From Cohnella rhizosphaerae (GTDB lineage Bacteria; Bacillota; Bacilli; Paenibacillales; Paenibacillaceae), in NCBI RefSeq assembly GCF_029525575.1, contig NZ_JAPDIA010000002.1:248001-312000 (forward strand): a stretch of 64,000 nt of DNA. Reading direction: 5' to 3'. Made by a program: the position numbers and the translations under genes. Each line of letters begins with the position of its first letter. Position 1 is the stretch's first letter. Below are positions 8,915-18,282 of this stretch, piece by piece. Below the pieces are notes generated by a model, which saw only the letters and a list, made by a program, of their open reading frames with translations, ran no database searches and was not told where the DNA came from.

Positions 8915-9593
8915 ATGGGTGAAGGGAATGCGATTCAAAATCCATGCAGCGTGATGATCGTGGACGACCACGAGATGGTGAGAGCCGGCATAAGGACGTA
9001 TCTGATGCTGGATGACCGGTTCGAAGTGATCGGGGGAGGCTTCGGGCGGGCAGGAAGCGATCGATCGGCTCGACGCGGGCGCCTTCGGCGGCCGCGTTCC
9101 CCAGCTTGTGCTGATGGATCTGATGATGCCCGGCATGGACGGTGTGTCGTCGACCCGCGCGCTGCTGGCTAAATACCCGCACGTGCGGATCATCATCCTG
9201 ACGAGCTTTCTGGAGGACGACAAGATCGTGGCCGCGATCGAGGCGGGCGCCGTAAGCTACGTGCTCAAGACCGTATCGGCGGACGAGCTCGTGTACGCGA
9301 TGCAGGGCGCGCTGCGCGGAATGCCTGTCATGAGCGGCGACGTCTCGCAGGCGCTCACGCGCGGCCTTCGCCGGCGGACGGCGCAGGACGAGGACGAGGG
9401 CTTGACGGAGCGGGAACGCGAGGTGCTGCTCCTTATCGCCGAAGGCAAGTCGAACAAGGAGATCGGGGACGAGCTGCATATCAGCATCAAGACGGTGAAG
9501 ACCCACGTCAGCAACCTGCTCATGAAGTGCGAGCTGGAGGACCGGACGCAGTTGGCCATTTACGCGCATCGCAAGGGCTGGGTCAAGACGTAG
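8915..9593 (+). CDS. liaR: LiaR-like response regulator (NarL/FixJ family), frameshifted
   Basis: DNA-binding partner of the preceding kinase. The receiver domain starts MIVDDHEMVRAGIRTYL and has the phosphoacceptor Asp in LMDLMMPGMDG. The LuxR-type HTH lies at about 155-225 (LTEREREVLLLIAEGKSNKE, then TVKTHVSNLL). ATG 8915 follows the SD GGAAGGGG. A G5 run at 9032-9036 splits the receiver domain; read as G4 it gives FEVIGEASGGQEAIDRLDAG and a 225-residue protein of normal length ending at 9593. It probably activates its own operon. It is followed by a tandem repeat array instead of a visible terminator. Confidence 0.87.
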
Positions 9594-9628
9594 GCGGAGC
9601 GTTTGATTCGGACGAGAGTTACAGATTC

Positions 9629-9880
9629 GGCGGAATAACGATGCGGCGCATTCTTATTTGTTGCGTGGCAGGCCGACTCGGCGGAATAACGATGCGGCGC
9701 ATTCTTATTTGGAGCGTGGCAGGCCGACTCGGCGGAATAACGATGCGGCGCATTCTTATTTGTAGCGCGGCGGGCCGACTCGGCGGAATAACGATGCGGC
9801 GCATTCTTATTTGTAGCGTGGCGGGCTGATTCGGCGGAATAACGATGCGGCGCATTCTAAAACGGAGTCTGGCCGACCAT
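9629..9880 (+). repeat. 51-bp tandem repeat array, 5 copies
   Basis: The unit starts GGCGGAATAACG and recurs at 9629, 9680, 9731, 9782 and 9833, exactly 51 bases apart, with few substitutions. Each unit holds an inverted repeat: ATGCG-G-CGCAT flanked by AATAA and TTATT. It occupies most of the gene-free interval 9594-9959. Because 51 is a multiple of three, both strands carry open frames; these lack an SD and any family resemblance, so I do not call them genes. The flanks of this interval show nothing else. Confidence 0.93.
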
Positions 9881-9959
9881 TGTGACGGAATGGCGATGCT
9901 AGTGAGGTTTAGCGTACCGCCCGATCGGGCATTCTATGGCTAAAAAAGGCGGTATTCCC

Positions 9960-10373
9960 ATGCAGCAGCTGTCTTCGCGACTCACCTCGACGCAGGTCGC
10001 CTACATTCAGGCACAGGAAGGCCTCGATGATCTCGGCTTTAATTTGGGCGGCAACTGGGATTACAAGAACGGCTCTCTCGACCGGGCGCTCGACAGGGAA
10101 CATAAAGTATGGCTGCGCCTCCCCTTCGAGGTCGAACGCGGCGAGCTTGACGCGGAAGGGGAAAAGACGGATGCGATCATCCGGTTCGGTCAACCCTATG
10201 TCTTGAGGCACGAATACGAGGAAGGTTTGGATCAGGATGCGCAGCCCCGAACGCTCGGCGGCTTCTTCGACCAGTTCGCCGCGCCTTCGAATCCGGACGC
10301 CGCCATCGACGAATCATGGATCGGCGAAGCCAAGCGTATTTTGGAGCAGGCCGAAGAACGATTTTTAAACTAG
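9960..10373 (+). CDS. YugN-like family protein
   Basis: A 137-residue cytoplasmic protein resembling the Bacillus YugN-like family, whose function is unknown. Family-like features are the N-terminal SSRLTSTQVAYIQAQEGLDD, the central LGGNWDYKNGSLDRALD and the VWLRLPFEVERGELD segment, then FGQPYVLRHEYEEG. ATG 9960 is preferred over the in-frame ATG at 9936 because AAAAGGCGG sits 7 bases before it. There is no signal peptide or membrane segment. It is a single-gene unit between a repeat array and its own terminator. Confidence 0.72.
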   Translation: MQQLSSRLTSTQVAYIQAQEGLDDLGFNLGGNWDYKNGSLDRALDREHKVWLRLPFEVERGELDAEGEKTDAIIRFGQPYVLRHEYEEGLDQDAQPRTLGGFFDQFAAPSNPDAAIDESWIGEAKRILEQAEERFLN

Positions 10374-10416
10374 CGGCGATTCGACGCTTAGCGCTAGACG
10401 CGCATATCGAACGGCA

Positions 10417-10448
10417 GCCCTCCGGCGACGCGGAGGGCGTTTCTATTT
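10417..10448 (+). terminator. Terminator after the yugN-like gene
   Basis: The 8-bp stem GCCCTCCG/CGGAGGGC (10417-10424 with 10431-10438) has a 6-base loop and is followed by GTTTCTATTT. Confidence 0.8.
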
Positions 10449-10569
10449 ATAACTTTTTTAATATTGATTCAGTTCGCTTTAAGATTGTTTTAAGGTAAAT
10501 AGGCGAAGATGTTAACAAGAAGAACAAACGACCGCAGGCGAGGCCGCGGCGACATGGGAGGAATCGGGC

Positions 10570-12240
10570 ATGGACGATCAGAACAAGAAGCCGGAAGACA
10601 ATCTCTTCGGGTTCCGATATAACGAACGCGAAGAGAACGGCGAGGCGGGAACGGCGAAGGGGCCGGAATATCGGTACTCGGACCAGGCGAATGCGCACGG
10701 GGATGGCCGCGGCGAAGCGACGACCGGCTCGGATACGCCGGAACCGGGATATACGCCGTCGCGGGAAGAAACCAGATTTACCTACGGGCCGTTCGGCTCG
10801 GACCGGGAACGCAGCGCTTCGTACGGCGCTGCCTACGATAGCGGCAGCGGCGCGGGCGAGCGTCCGTCGACGCCGGCGGTTCAGCCGGCCGATAGGGAGT
10901 ACCGGCCGTTCACCGTATCGGGCAACGGACGGAATTGGGAGGCCTCGAAGCCGCCGCGCAGATCCTCGATCCGTTCGGTATTCGCTTCGTTCATGGCGGG
11001 CGTGGTCGTCGTCGGCGGTCTGATGTTCGCTGCCGACCGCGGCGACTGGTTCAGCACCAAGGCGGCGGCGCCGGCGTCGGCCTCGGTAGCGTCCGCGAGC
11101 GACAACGGCGGCGCGAAGACGGTCGCCAACATCACCGACACGGTCCGGCCGAACAACATCTCGAAAATTTTCGAGCAAGCGAGCCCGGCGGTCGTCAAGA
11201 TCGAGACGTATGTCAAATCTTCGGGCCAAGGCGGCTCCGGCAACGGCTGGCTGGATGAAAATCCGCTGTTCCGGCAATTTTTCGGCGATGACTTCGGCGG
11301 CGGCTCCGGCGGAAACAACGGAAACGGCGGCGGCTCGGACGGCAGCGGCTCCCTGCAGGAGGAAGGCATGGGCTCGGGCTTCATTTTCGACGCCACGGGT
11401 TACATCCTGACCAATCAGCACGTCATCGCGGACGCCGACGAGATCAAGGTTACCGTTACCGGCCATCAAGAGCCTTATACGGCAAAGCTGCTCGGCTCCA
11501 GCTACGATCTGGACCTCGCGGTCCTGAAGATCGAAGGCACCGACTTCCCGACGCTTAAGCTTGGCGACTCCGGCGCTGCGAACATGGGCGACTGGGTCGT
11601 GGCGATCGGCAATCCGTACGGCTTCGACCACACGGTCACCGTCGGCGTGCTGAGCTCCAATGAGCGCGAGATCAGCATCCAGGATTCGGCGGGCACGCGC
11701 AATTACGAGCATCTGCTGCAAACCGACGCGTCGATCAACCCCGGCAACTCCGGCGGCCCGCTCATCAACCTGAACGGCGAAGTCATCGGCATCAACACCG
11801 CGGTCAGCTCGCAAGCGCAGGGCATCGGCTTCGCGATTCCGACGAGCACGATCACCGAAGTGCTGGATAGCCTGAAGTCCAACACGAAGATTCCGGCTAA
11901 GCCGACTCCGTTTATCGGCGCCACGCTCTCGGACATCAGCAGCTCCGCCGCTCGCCAGTTGGGTCTGTCGAATACGGACGGCTCGCTCGTCAACAGTATT
12001 CTTTACAACTCGCCGGCTTACAAGGCCGACCTTCGCCAATACGACGTCATCCTCGGCATGGACGGCAAGGCGTTCAAGACGAAGGAAGAGCTGATCGCCG
12101 CGATTCAGAAAAAAGCCGTAGGCGACAAGGCGGTGCTGAACGTCTTCCGCGACGGCAAGAAGATCGATCTGACGCTTACCATCGGCAACAAGAGCGATTT
12201 CGAGGATCAATCGACGCAGCAGCAACAGCAACAACCATAA
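10570..12240 (+). CDS. htrA: HtrA/DegP-type membrane-anchored serine protease
   Basis: Extracytoplasmic quality-control protease. Residues 1-130 are polar and low-complexity (cytoplasmic), then one transmembrane helix at about 135-155 (SVFASFMAGVVVVGGLMFAA). The trypsin-like domain carries the triad His in NQHVIA (about 284), Asp in YDLDLAVLK (about 314) and Ser in NPGNSGGPL (about 393). A PDZ domain follows at about 435-530. A Gly/Asn-rich loop lies between about residues 240 and 260. ATG 10570 follows GGGAGG at 9 bases. The 556-residue length is longer than B. subtilis HtrA mainly because of the N-terminal tail. A two-component system lies just downstream, but a terminator-like hairpin separates it. 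The frame is intact. Confidence 0.93.
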   Translation: MDDQNKKPEDNLFGFRYNEREENGEAGTAKGPEYRYSDQANAHGDGRGEATTGSDTPEPGYTPSREETRFTYGPFGSDRERSASYGAAYDSGSGAGERPSTPAVQPADREYRPFTVSGNGRNWEASKPPRRSSIRSVFASFMAGVVVVGGLMFAADRGDWFSTKAAAPASASVASASDNGGAKTVANITDTVRPNNISKIFEQASPAVVKIETYVKSSGQGGSGNGWLDENPLFRQFFGDDFGGGSGGNNGNGGGSDGSGSLQEEGMGSGFIFDATGYILTNQHVIADADEIKVTVTGHQEPYTAKLLGSSYDLDLAVLKIEGTDFPTLKLGDSGAANMGDWVVAIGNPYGFDHTVTVGVLSSNEREISIQDSAGTRNYEHLLQTDASINPGNSGGPLINLNGEVIGINTAVSSQAQGIGFAIPTSTITEVLDSLKSNTKIPAKPTPFIGATLSDISSSAARQLGLSNTDGSLVNSILYNSPAYKADLRQYDVILGMDGKAFKTKEELIAAIQKKAVGDKAVLNVFRDGKKIDLTLTIGNKSDFEDQSTQQQQQQP

Positions 12241-12264
12241 TTTTTCTGGTACAATAGCGTTAGC

Positions 12265-12298
12265 GGGGGGCAGTCGCTTATGACTGCCCCATTCTTAT
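12265..12298 (+). terminator. Hairpin between htrA and the response regulator
   Basis: The 9-bp stem GGGGCAGTC/GACTGCCCC (12267-12275 with 12282-12290) has loop GCTTAT and is followed by ATTCTTAT. A TACAAT box lies just upstream at 12250-12255, so this could be either the htrA terminator or a 5' leader hairpin of the regulator operon. Confidence 0.65.
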
Positions 12299-12312
12299 AG
12301 ACGGAGGCGCGC

Positions 12313-12999
12313 ATGAGACCGCATATTCTCGTAATCGACGACGATGACAAGATCACCTCGCTGCTCAGACGCAGCCTGGCATTCGAAGGCTATGAAGTTT
12401 CAACCGCATCGAACGGCCCCGCGGGCCTCGGCATCGTGGCGGACAAATCCGCGGACCTGGTCATTCTGGACGTCATGATGCCGGGGATCGACGGCTGGGA
12501 GGTGTGCCGCAGGCTCCGGACCGCGGGCATGAACGTGCCCGTGCTGATGCTGACGGCCAAGGACGACGTTCAGGACCGGGTGAAGGGACTGGATCTCGGG
12601 GCAGACGATTACCTCGTGAAGCCGTTCGCGCTCGAGGAGCTCATGGCGCGCGTGCGCGCGCTGATGCGCCGACGCCCGGAGTCTGCGGGAGAGAACAACC
12701 GGCTGCGCTTCGACGATCTGGTGCTCGACGTCGACGGACGGGAAGCGATCCGCGGCGACAACCGGATCGAGTTGACCGCCAAAGAGTTCGACCTGCTGCA
12801 CCTGTTCATGCAAAACCCGAAGCGCGTTCTGTCGCGCGACCAGATCATGGACAAGATCTGGGGCTACGACTACAGCGGCGAGTCCAACGTGCTCGAGGTG
12901 TACGTGGCGATGCTGCGCCAAAAGCTGGAGGAATTCGGAGACAAGCGCCTCATTCAGACGGTGCGGGGAGCGGGCTATGTCCTGAAGGGAGACAGCTAA
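12313..12999 (+). CDS. OmpR/PhoB-family response regulator
   Basis: A 228-residue two-component regulator. The receiver domain has the acidic pocket IDDDDK, the phosphoacceptor Asp in VILDVMMPGIDGWEV (about residue 53) and the conserved Lys in DDYLVKPFALEEL. The C-terminal winged helix covers about 125-228 (IELTAKEFDLLHLFMQNP, then VLEVYVAMLRQKLEEFGDKR and TVRGAGYVLKG). The SD GGAGG lies before ATG 12313. The kinase gene starts 3 bases after its stop, so the two are co-transcribed. It resembles Bacillus YkoG-type regulators, but the target is unknown; proximity to htrA hints at envelope stress without proving it. Confidence 0.92.
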   Translation: MRPHILVIDDDDKITSLLRRSLAFEGYEVSTASNGPAGLGIVADKSADLVILDVMMPGIDGWEVCRRLRTAGMNVPVLMLTAKDDVQDRVKGLDLGADDYLVKPFALEELMARVRALMRRRPESAGENNRLRFDDLVLDVDGREAIRGDNRIELTAKEFDLLHLFMQNPKRVLSRDQIMDKIWGYDYSGESNVLEVYVAMLRQKLEEFGDKRLIQTVRGAGYVLKGDS

Positions 13000-13002
13000 G
13001 GC

Positions 13003-14550
<1,548 letters not shown>

Positions 14551-14580
14551 CAGGTACGGGCGAGAAAGCGGGTTACGAAA

Positions 14581-15531
14581 ATGGAGATCGTCAAAATTTC
14601 CCCTCGCGGATATTGCTACGGCGTGGTGGATGCCATGGTGCTTGCCCTTCAGACGGCGCGCAACCTGGATCTGCCGCGCCCCATTTATATTTTAGGGATG
14701 ATCGTGCACAACAGTCATGTGACCGAATCGTTCAAGGACGAGGGCATCATTACGCTGGACGGCGCGAACCGTCTCGAGATTCTCGAAGGCGTGGAATCGG
14801 GTACCGTCATCTTTACGGCGCACGGCGTCTCGCCCGAAGTCCGCGCAAGGGCCAAGGAAAAAGGACTCACCATCGTGGACGCCACCTGTCCCGACGTCAC
14901 GAAGACGCATGATCTGATTCGGGAGAAGGTCGAAGAGGGCTACGATATCGTCTATATCGGCAAAAAAGGCCATCCCGAGCCGGAAGGCGCCATCGGGATT
15001 GCGCCGGACCGCGTCCATCTGATCGAAAACGAATCGGATATTGCGGAACTTCGACTTGCGGGCGACCGTATTATAATTACGAATCAGACGACGATGTCGC
15101 AATGGGATATCCGACATCTCATCTCGAAGCTGCTCGAGACGTTTCCCCGGGCCGAGGTCCACAACGAGATTTGCCTGGCGACGCAAGTTCGTCAGGAAGC
15201 CGTCGCCGAGCAAGCGAAGAACGCGCAGCTCTGCATCGTGGTGGGCGATCCCCGGAGCAACAATTCGAATCGGCTCGCCCAAGTATCGGAAGAGATCTCC
15301 GGCGTGAAGGCATACCGCGTCTCGGACGTCACCGAGATCAAGCGCGAATGGCTCGAAGGCATCGAACGCGTCGCCGTCACGTCCGGCGCGTCTACGCCGA
15401 CGCCGTTGACCAAGGAAGTCATCCAGTATTTGGAACGATTCGATCACAAAGACCCTTCGACCTGGGAGATTCGCCGCACCGTCAACATGAGCAAGCTGCT
15501 GCCGACGGTTAGAGAAAAAACAACCATTTGA
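14581..15531 (+). CDS. ispH: 4-hydroxy-3-methylbut-2-enyl diphosphate reductase (IspH/LytB)
   Basis: Last enzyme of the MEP isoprenoid pathway, reducing HMBPP to IPP and DMAPP with an iron-sulfur cluster. It has 316 residues. The three cluster cysteines are visible in GYCYGV (about 12), DATCPDVTK (about 103) and [11 protein letters not shown] (about 198). The substrate-contact segments [27 protein letters not shown] and [10 protein letters not shown] are intact. ATG 14581 lies 31 bases after the kinase stop. Its TGA is directly followed by the left arm of a hairpin that can mask the SD of the next gene, suggesting translational coupling. Confidence 0.95.
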   Translation: MEIVKISPRGYCYGVVDAMVLALQTARNLDLPRPIYILGMIVHNSHVTESFKDEGIITLDGANRLEILEGVESGTVIFTAHGVSPEVRARAKEKGLTIVDATCPDVTKTHDLIREKVEEGYDIVYIGKKGHPEPEGAIGIAPDRVHLIENESDIAELRLAGDRIIITNQTTMSQWDIRHLISKLLETFPRAEVHNEICLATQVRQEAVAEQAKNAQLCIVVGDPRSNNSNRLAQVSEEISGVKAYRVSDVTEIKREWLEGIERVAVTSGASTPTPLTKEVIQYLERFDHKDPSTWEIRRTVNMSKLLPTVREKTTI

Positions 15532-15533
15532 GC

Positions 15534-15574
15534 CTTTCTTGGCTGGAGTGGCGCCGCAGGCCGCAAGAAAGGAG
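15534..15574 (+). promoter_or_regulatory. SD-masking hairpin between ispH and the DUF2062 gene
   Basis: CTTTCTTG (15534-15541), beginning 3 bases after the ispH stop, is fully complementary to CAAGAAAG (15564-15571), which overlaps the SD AGAAAGGAG of the gene starting at 15579. Ribosomes finishing ispH would cover the left arm and free the SD, a geometry compatible with translational coupling. Confidence 0.55.
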
Positions 15575-15578
15575 CGCC

Positions 15579-16085
15579 ATGCAACAACGTCTTCGCAAGT
15601 TCGTCCGTTATTTGAAGCTGCAGTACGTCAAGCTGCTTCGCGCCAAGGGCGGCGCCTATTCGATCGCGATGGGCTTCGCGATCGGGCTGTTCGTCGAGAT
15701 GTTTAACCTGCCGACGTACGGAACCTCGTTCGTGCTGATCTTTCCGCTCATTTACCTGCTTCGGGGCAATCTGCCTTCGGCGCTGGTCGGATTCGTGTTC
15801 GGCAAGCTGATCTACATTCCGATGTCCGTCCTGAACAAGATGGTGGCGGACGCAGTCATGCCCGCGCATTTCGCGGTGAACTTTTCGTTTCTGCCGGAGA
15901 AGATCAATCATTTCCTGTTGTTCAACCTCAAGATGATCGTCGGGGGGATGATCGACGGACTTGCGCTCGGCGTTTTGTTTTTCTTCCCGATCTGGTACAG
16001 CGTCCAGGCGTTCAAGCGCAAACGGAGAGAAAAGCGCCGCGCGAGAAAGATCGTCATCGAAGCGAACAAGCCGGCGATGGAGTGA
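15579..16085 (+). CDS. DUF2062 membrane protein
   Basis: A 168-residue integral membrane protein with a basic N-terminus. Hydrophobic segments lie at about 27-45 (IAMGFAIGLFVEMFNLPTYG), 50-65, 70-90 and 125-145, and it ends in a strongly basic tail (KRKRREKRRARK). The pattern GFAIGLFVEM with the following Phe/Leu-rich segments matches DUF2062, a family of unknown function. ATG 15579 has AGAAAGGAG 4 bases upstream. It follows ispH closely and is probably co-transcribed, with expression gated by the intergenic hairpin. A terminator follows. Confidence 0.82.
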   Translation: MQQRLRKFVRYLKLQYVKLLRAKGGAYSIAMGFAIGLFVEMFNLPTYGTSFVLIFPLIYLLRGNLPSALVGFVFGKLIYIPMSVLNKMVADAVMPAHFAVNFSFLPEKINHFLLFNLKMIVGGMIDGLALGVLFFFPIWYSVQAFKRKRREKRRARKIVIEANKPAME

Positions 16086-16121
16086 CGCGGAATTACACGG
16101 AAAATCGCAGATTGACGAAGG

Positions 16122-16150
16122 CCCCGGGATTGACACCCGGGGTTTTATCG
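16122..16150 (+). terminator. Terminator after the ispH-DUF2062 unit
   Basis: The 7-bp GC stem CCCCGGG/CCCGGGG (16122-16128 with 16136-16142) is followed by TTTTATCG. Confidence 0.85.
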
Positions 16151-16250
16151 TCTATATTTACTTTAGTGCTTAAAAGCGTATAAGCGTCGAAGCGAACAAG
16201 CGCGAAAGTGAGTAGACGATAACTAATTTAAAATCCGGGAGCGTGTCCTT

Positions 16251-17312
16251 ATGATCGTCATTACAACGCCGCATATCTCCGAAGAACGTATCTTGGAGAT
16301 TGCCGAATATATTCAAAAGAGCGGCGTACAGCCTCATATCTCGCGGGGCACGGACCGTACCGTCATCGGCATCATCGGCAAGGCCGAGCCTTCGCTCGCC
16401 GAGCATATCCGCTCGATGCACGGCGTCGAGAACGTCATCAAGATCTCCAAGTCCTACAAGCTGGCAAGCAGGGACTTCCACCCGGACGACACGATCATCG
16501 AAGTGAAGGGCGTGAAGATCGGCGGCGACAATCTGGTCGTCATGGGCGGCCCGTGCGCGGTTGAGACGCCGGAGCAGATCGACGAGATCGCACGTCTGGT
16601 CAAGGCGGCTGGCGGCCAAGTGCTGCGGGGCGGCGCATTTAAGCCGCGTACGGGTCCTTACAGCTTCCAGGGGATTGGCGTTGAAGGCCTGAAGTGGATG
16701 AAGGAGGCCGGCGAGAAATACGGCCTGCTCACCATTACGGAGGTTATGGCGCCGGAGTTCGTCGACATTTGCGCCGAATACGCGGACATCATGCAGGTCG
16801 GTACGCGCAACATGCAGAACTTCGACCTGCTTCGCAAGCTCGGCACGATTCAGAATCCGGTCCTCCTGAAGCGCGGCTTCAGCGCGACGTACGACGAATG
16901 GTTGAACGCGGCGGAGTACATTCTGGCGGGCGGCAATCCAAACGTCATGCTGTGCGAACGCGGCATCCGCACCTTCGAGACGTACACGCGCAACACGTTC
17001 GACCTGGCCGCGATCCCGGTCATTCAGCAGCTGTCGCATCTGCCGGTCATCGCCGACCCGAGCCATGCCACGGGCCGTCGCGAGCTCGTAGAGACGATGA
17101 CGAAGGCGTCCGTCGCCGCAGGGGCGAACGGCCTCATCATCGAGATGCATACCGATCCGGACAACTCGGCGACAGGTGACGGCGTACAATCGCTTTTCCC
17201 GGACCAGTTCGCCAACTTGCTCAAGGAGCTCGAGCAGCTCTCGCCGCTGCTCGGCAAGCGTTTCGACACCGCCAAGGAGTCGGCCGAAGCGTTCGCGACC
17301 TGGAAGAAATAA
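16251..17312 (+). CDS. aroF: 3-deoxy-7-phosphoheptulonate (DAHP) synthase, type I-beta
   Basis: First enzyme of the shikimate pathway, condensing PEP and erythrose 4-phosphate. It has 353 residues. An N-terminal ferredoxin-like regulatory domain (1-70, [20 protein letters not shown]) is the type associated with aromatic amino acid feedback. The TIM barrel shows [65 protein letters not shown] and [12 protein letters not shown], which contain the metal and phosphate ligands. The SD CGGGAG lies upstream of ATG 16251. It is monocistronic, between two strong terminators. The frame is intact. Confidence 0.95.
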   Translation: MIVITTPHISEERILEIAEYIQKSGVQPHISRGTDRTVIGIIGKAEPSLAEHIRSMHGVENVIKISKSYKLASRDFHPDDTIIEVKGVKIGGDNLVVMGGPCAVETPEQIDEIARLVKAAGGQVLRGGAFKPRTGPYSFQGIGVEGLKWMKEAGEKYGLLTITEVMAPEFVDICAEYADIMQVGTRNMQNFDLLRKLGTIQNPVLLKRGFSATYDEWLNAAEYILAGGNPNVMLCERGIRTFETYTRNTFDLAAIPVIQQLSHLPVIADPSHATGRRELVETMTKASVAAGANGLIIEMHTDPDNSATGDGVQSLFPDQFANLLKELEQLSPLLGKRFDTAKESAEAFATWKK

Positions 17313-17401
17313 CAGACTCAGATGAACATTGGATAGCTTGCCGCAAAGGTGAGTTGAAGGAAACCTGTTAGTTAATTGGCCAATCGTAGAAAAAAAGAAA
17401 A

Positions 17402-17439
17402 GAACCTCGCCCTCCGCGATATCGCGGAGGGCGAGGTTC
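17402..17439. terminator. Perfect 38-bp palindrome, bidirectional terminator
   Basis: GAACCTCGCCCTCCGCGAT (17402-17420) is followed immediately by its exact reverse complement (17421-17439). It has an A-rich tract on the left and CTCTTTTC on the right. It lies between the convergent DAHP synthase and sortase genes and would terminate both. Confidence 0.88.
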
Positions 17440-17469
17440 TCTTTTCATACAAATCGCGGTAGCCGACGC

Positions 17470-18278
17470 TTATGGACGCTTCATTTCCGCATGCGGGACC
17501 AACTTCCCGAAAACCGCGTACCTGGCATCGCTAAACTCGTAAGAGCAGGTAATGAGTGCAACGATTCGATCGTCTGCCCGTACCGTCACGTTGCTTCGAA
17601 AAGTTGACGCGTTCTTCAACGTTTCAATATAGGCCAGATAATCATCATCGTCGTCGAAGTCCCGCCGGAGAAACTCGATCGACCCGTTGGCGATCATGCC
17701 GGCGAACAATTCGATTGTATAGTCGCCGTCCGGCGTATACAGCTCCATGACAGGATGAGCGTCGTAATAGGACTGCTTCTTATACTTCGCAAGCGAAGCG
17801 AACATAGAGCCGTTCTTCATGTAATGTCCGTATATAATCGTGACGGCTCTCGAGAAATCGCCCGGCGTCCGATAATCGACGAACGGACTGCCCATGCTGT
17901 TCGCTTTGCCCGTGAACAAGTGATTGAGGTAATAGCTGTTATCCTTCCCCCTGCACGACCGGATAATCGATGACGCTGTCCTGTGCCTTAATCCAGGCTA
18001 CGACGTCCGGGTTCACGCGAGCCAGCGCGGCAAAATCCACATCCTGCCCCGACCAAGGGGCGGGCGCAGGATTCTCAACCGAGAGGGGGTCCGGCTTCAA
18101 AGAAAGCCCAGAGGAGGGAGTCGTCTCCTTGAGTCTTCTAACCTGTTCGTAGGCGTTGTCGCCGCGCGCATACTCCCGATTGGCCGATATAAGCACGTAT
18201 GCGGAACCGACCATCCCCCCCGATGCACAGCCATATGGAAAGGCGCCAAGCCCATCGCGCTCTGCTCGTTCGCGCCAT
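17470..18278 (-). CDS. srtB: Class B sortase, frameshifted twice
   Basis: Membrane transpeptidase that anchors surface proteins. After correction it has 268 residues. A hydrophobic N-terminal anchor (ARWAWRLSIWLCIGGMVGSA) precedes the sortase B domain VNPDVVAWIKAQDSVIDYPV. The catalytic His is in IIYGHYM, the Cys in ALITCSYEF and the Arg in SDARYAVFGKL. The ATG at 18278 is chosen because it restores the membrane anchor and lies 4 bases after the stop of the surface protein, with AGGGAAG upstream. Two homopolymers break the frame: C7 at 18215-18221 and C5 at 17947-17951 on the plus strand; one fewer base in each gives one continuous protein. Its likely substrate is the upstream surface protein. 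Confidence 0.87.
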
Positions 18279-18282
18279 CTTT

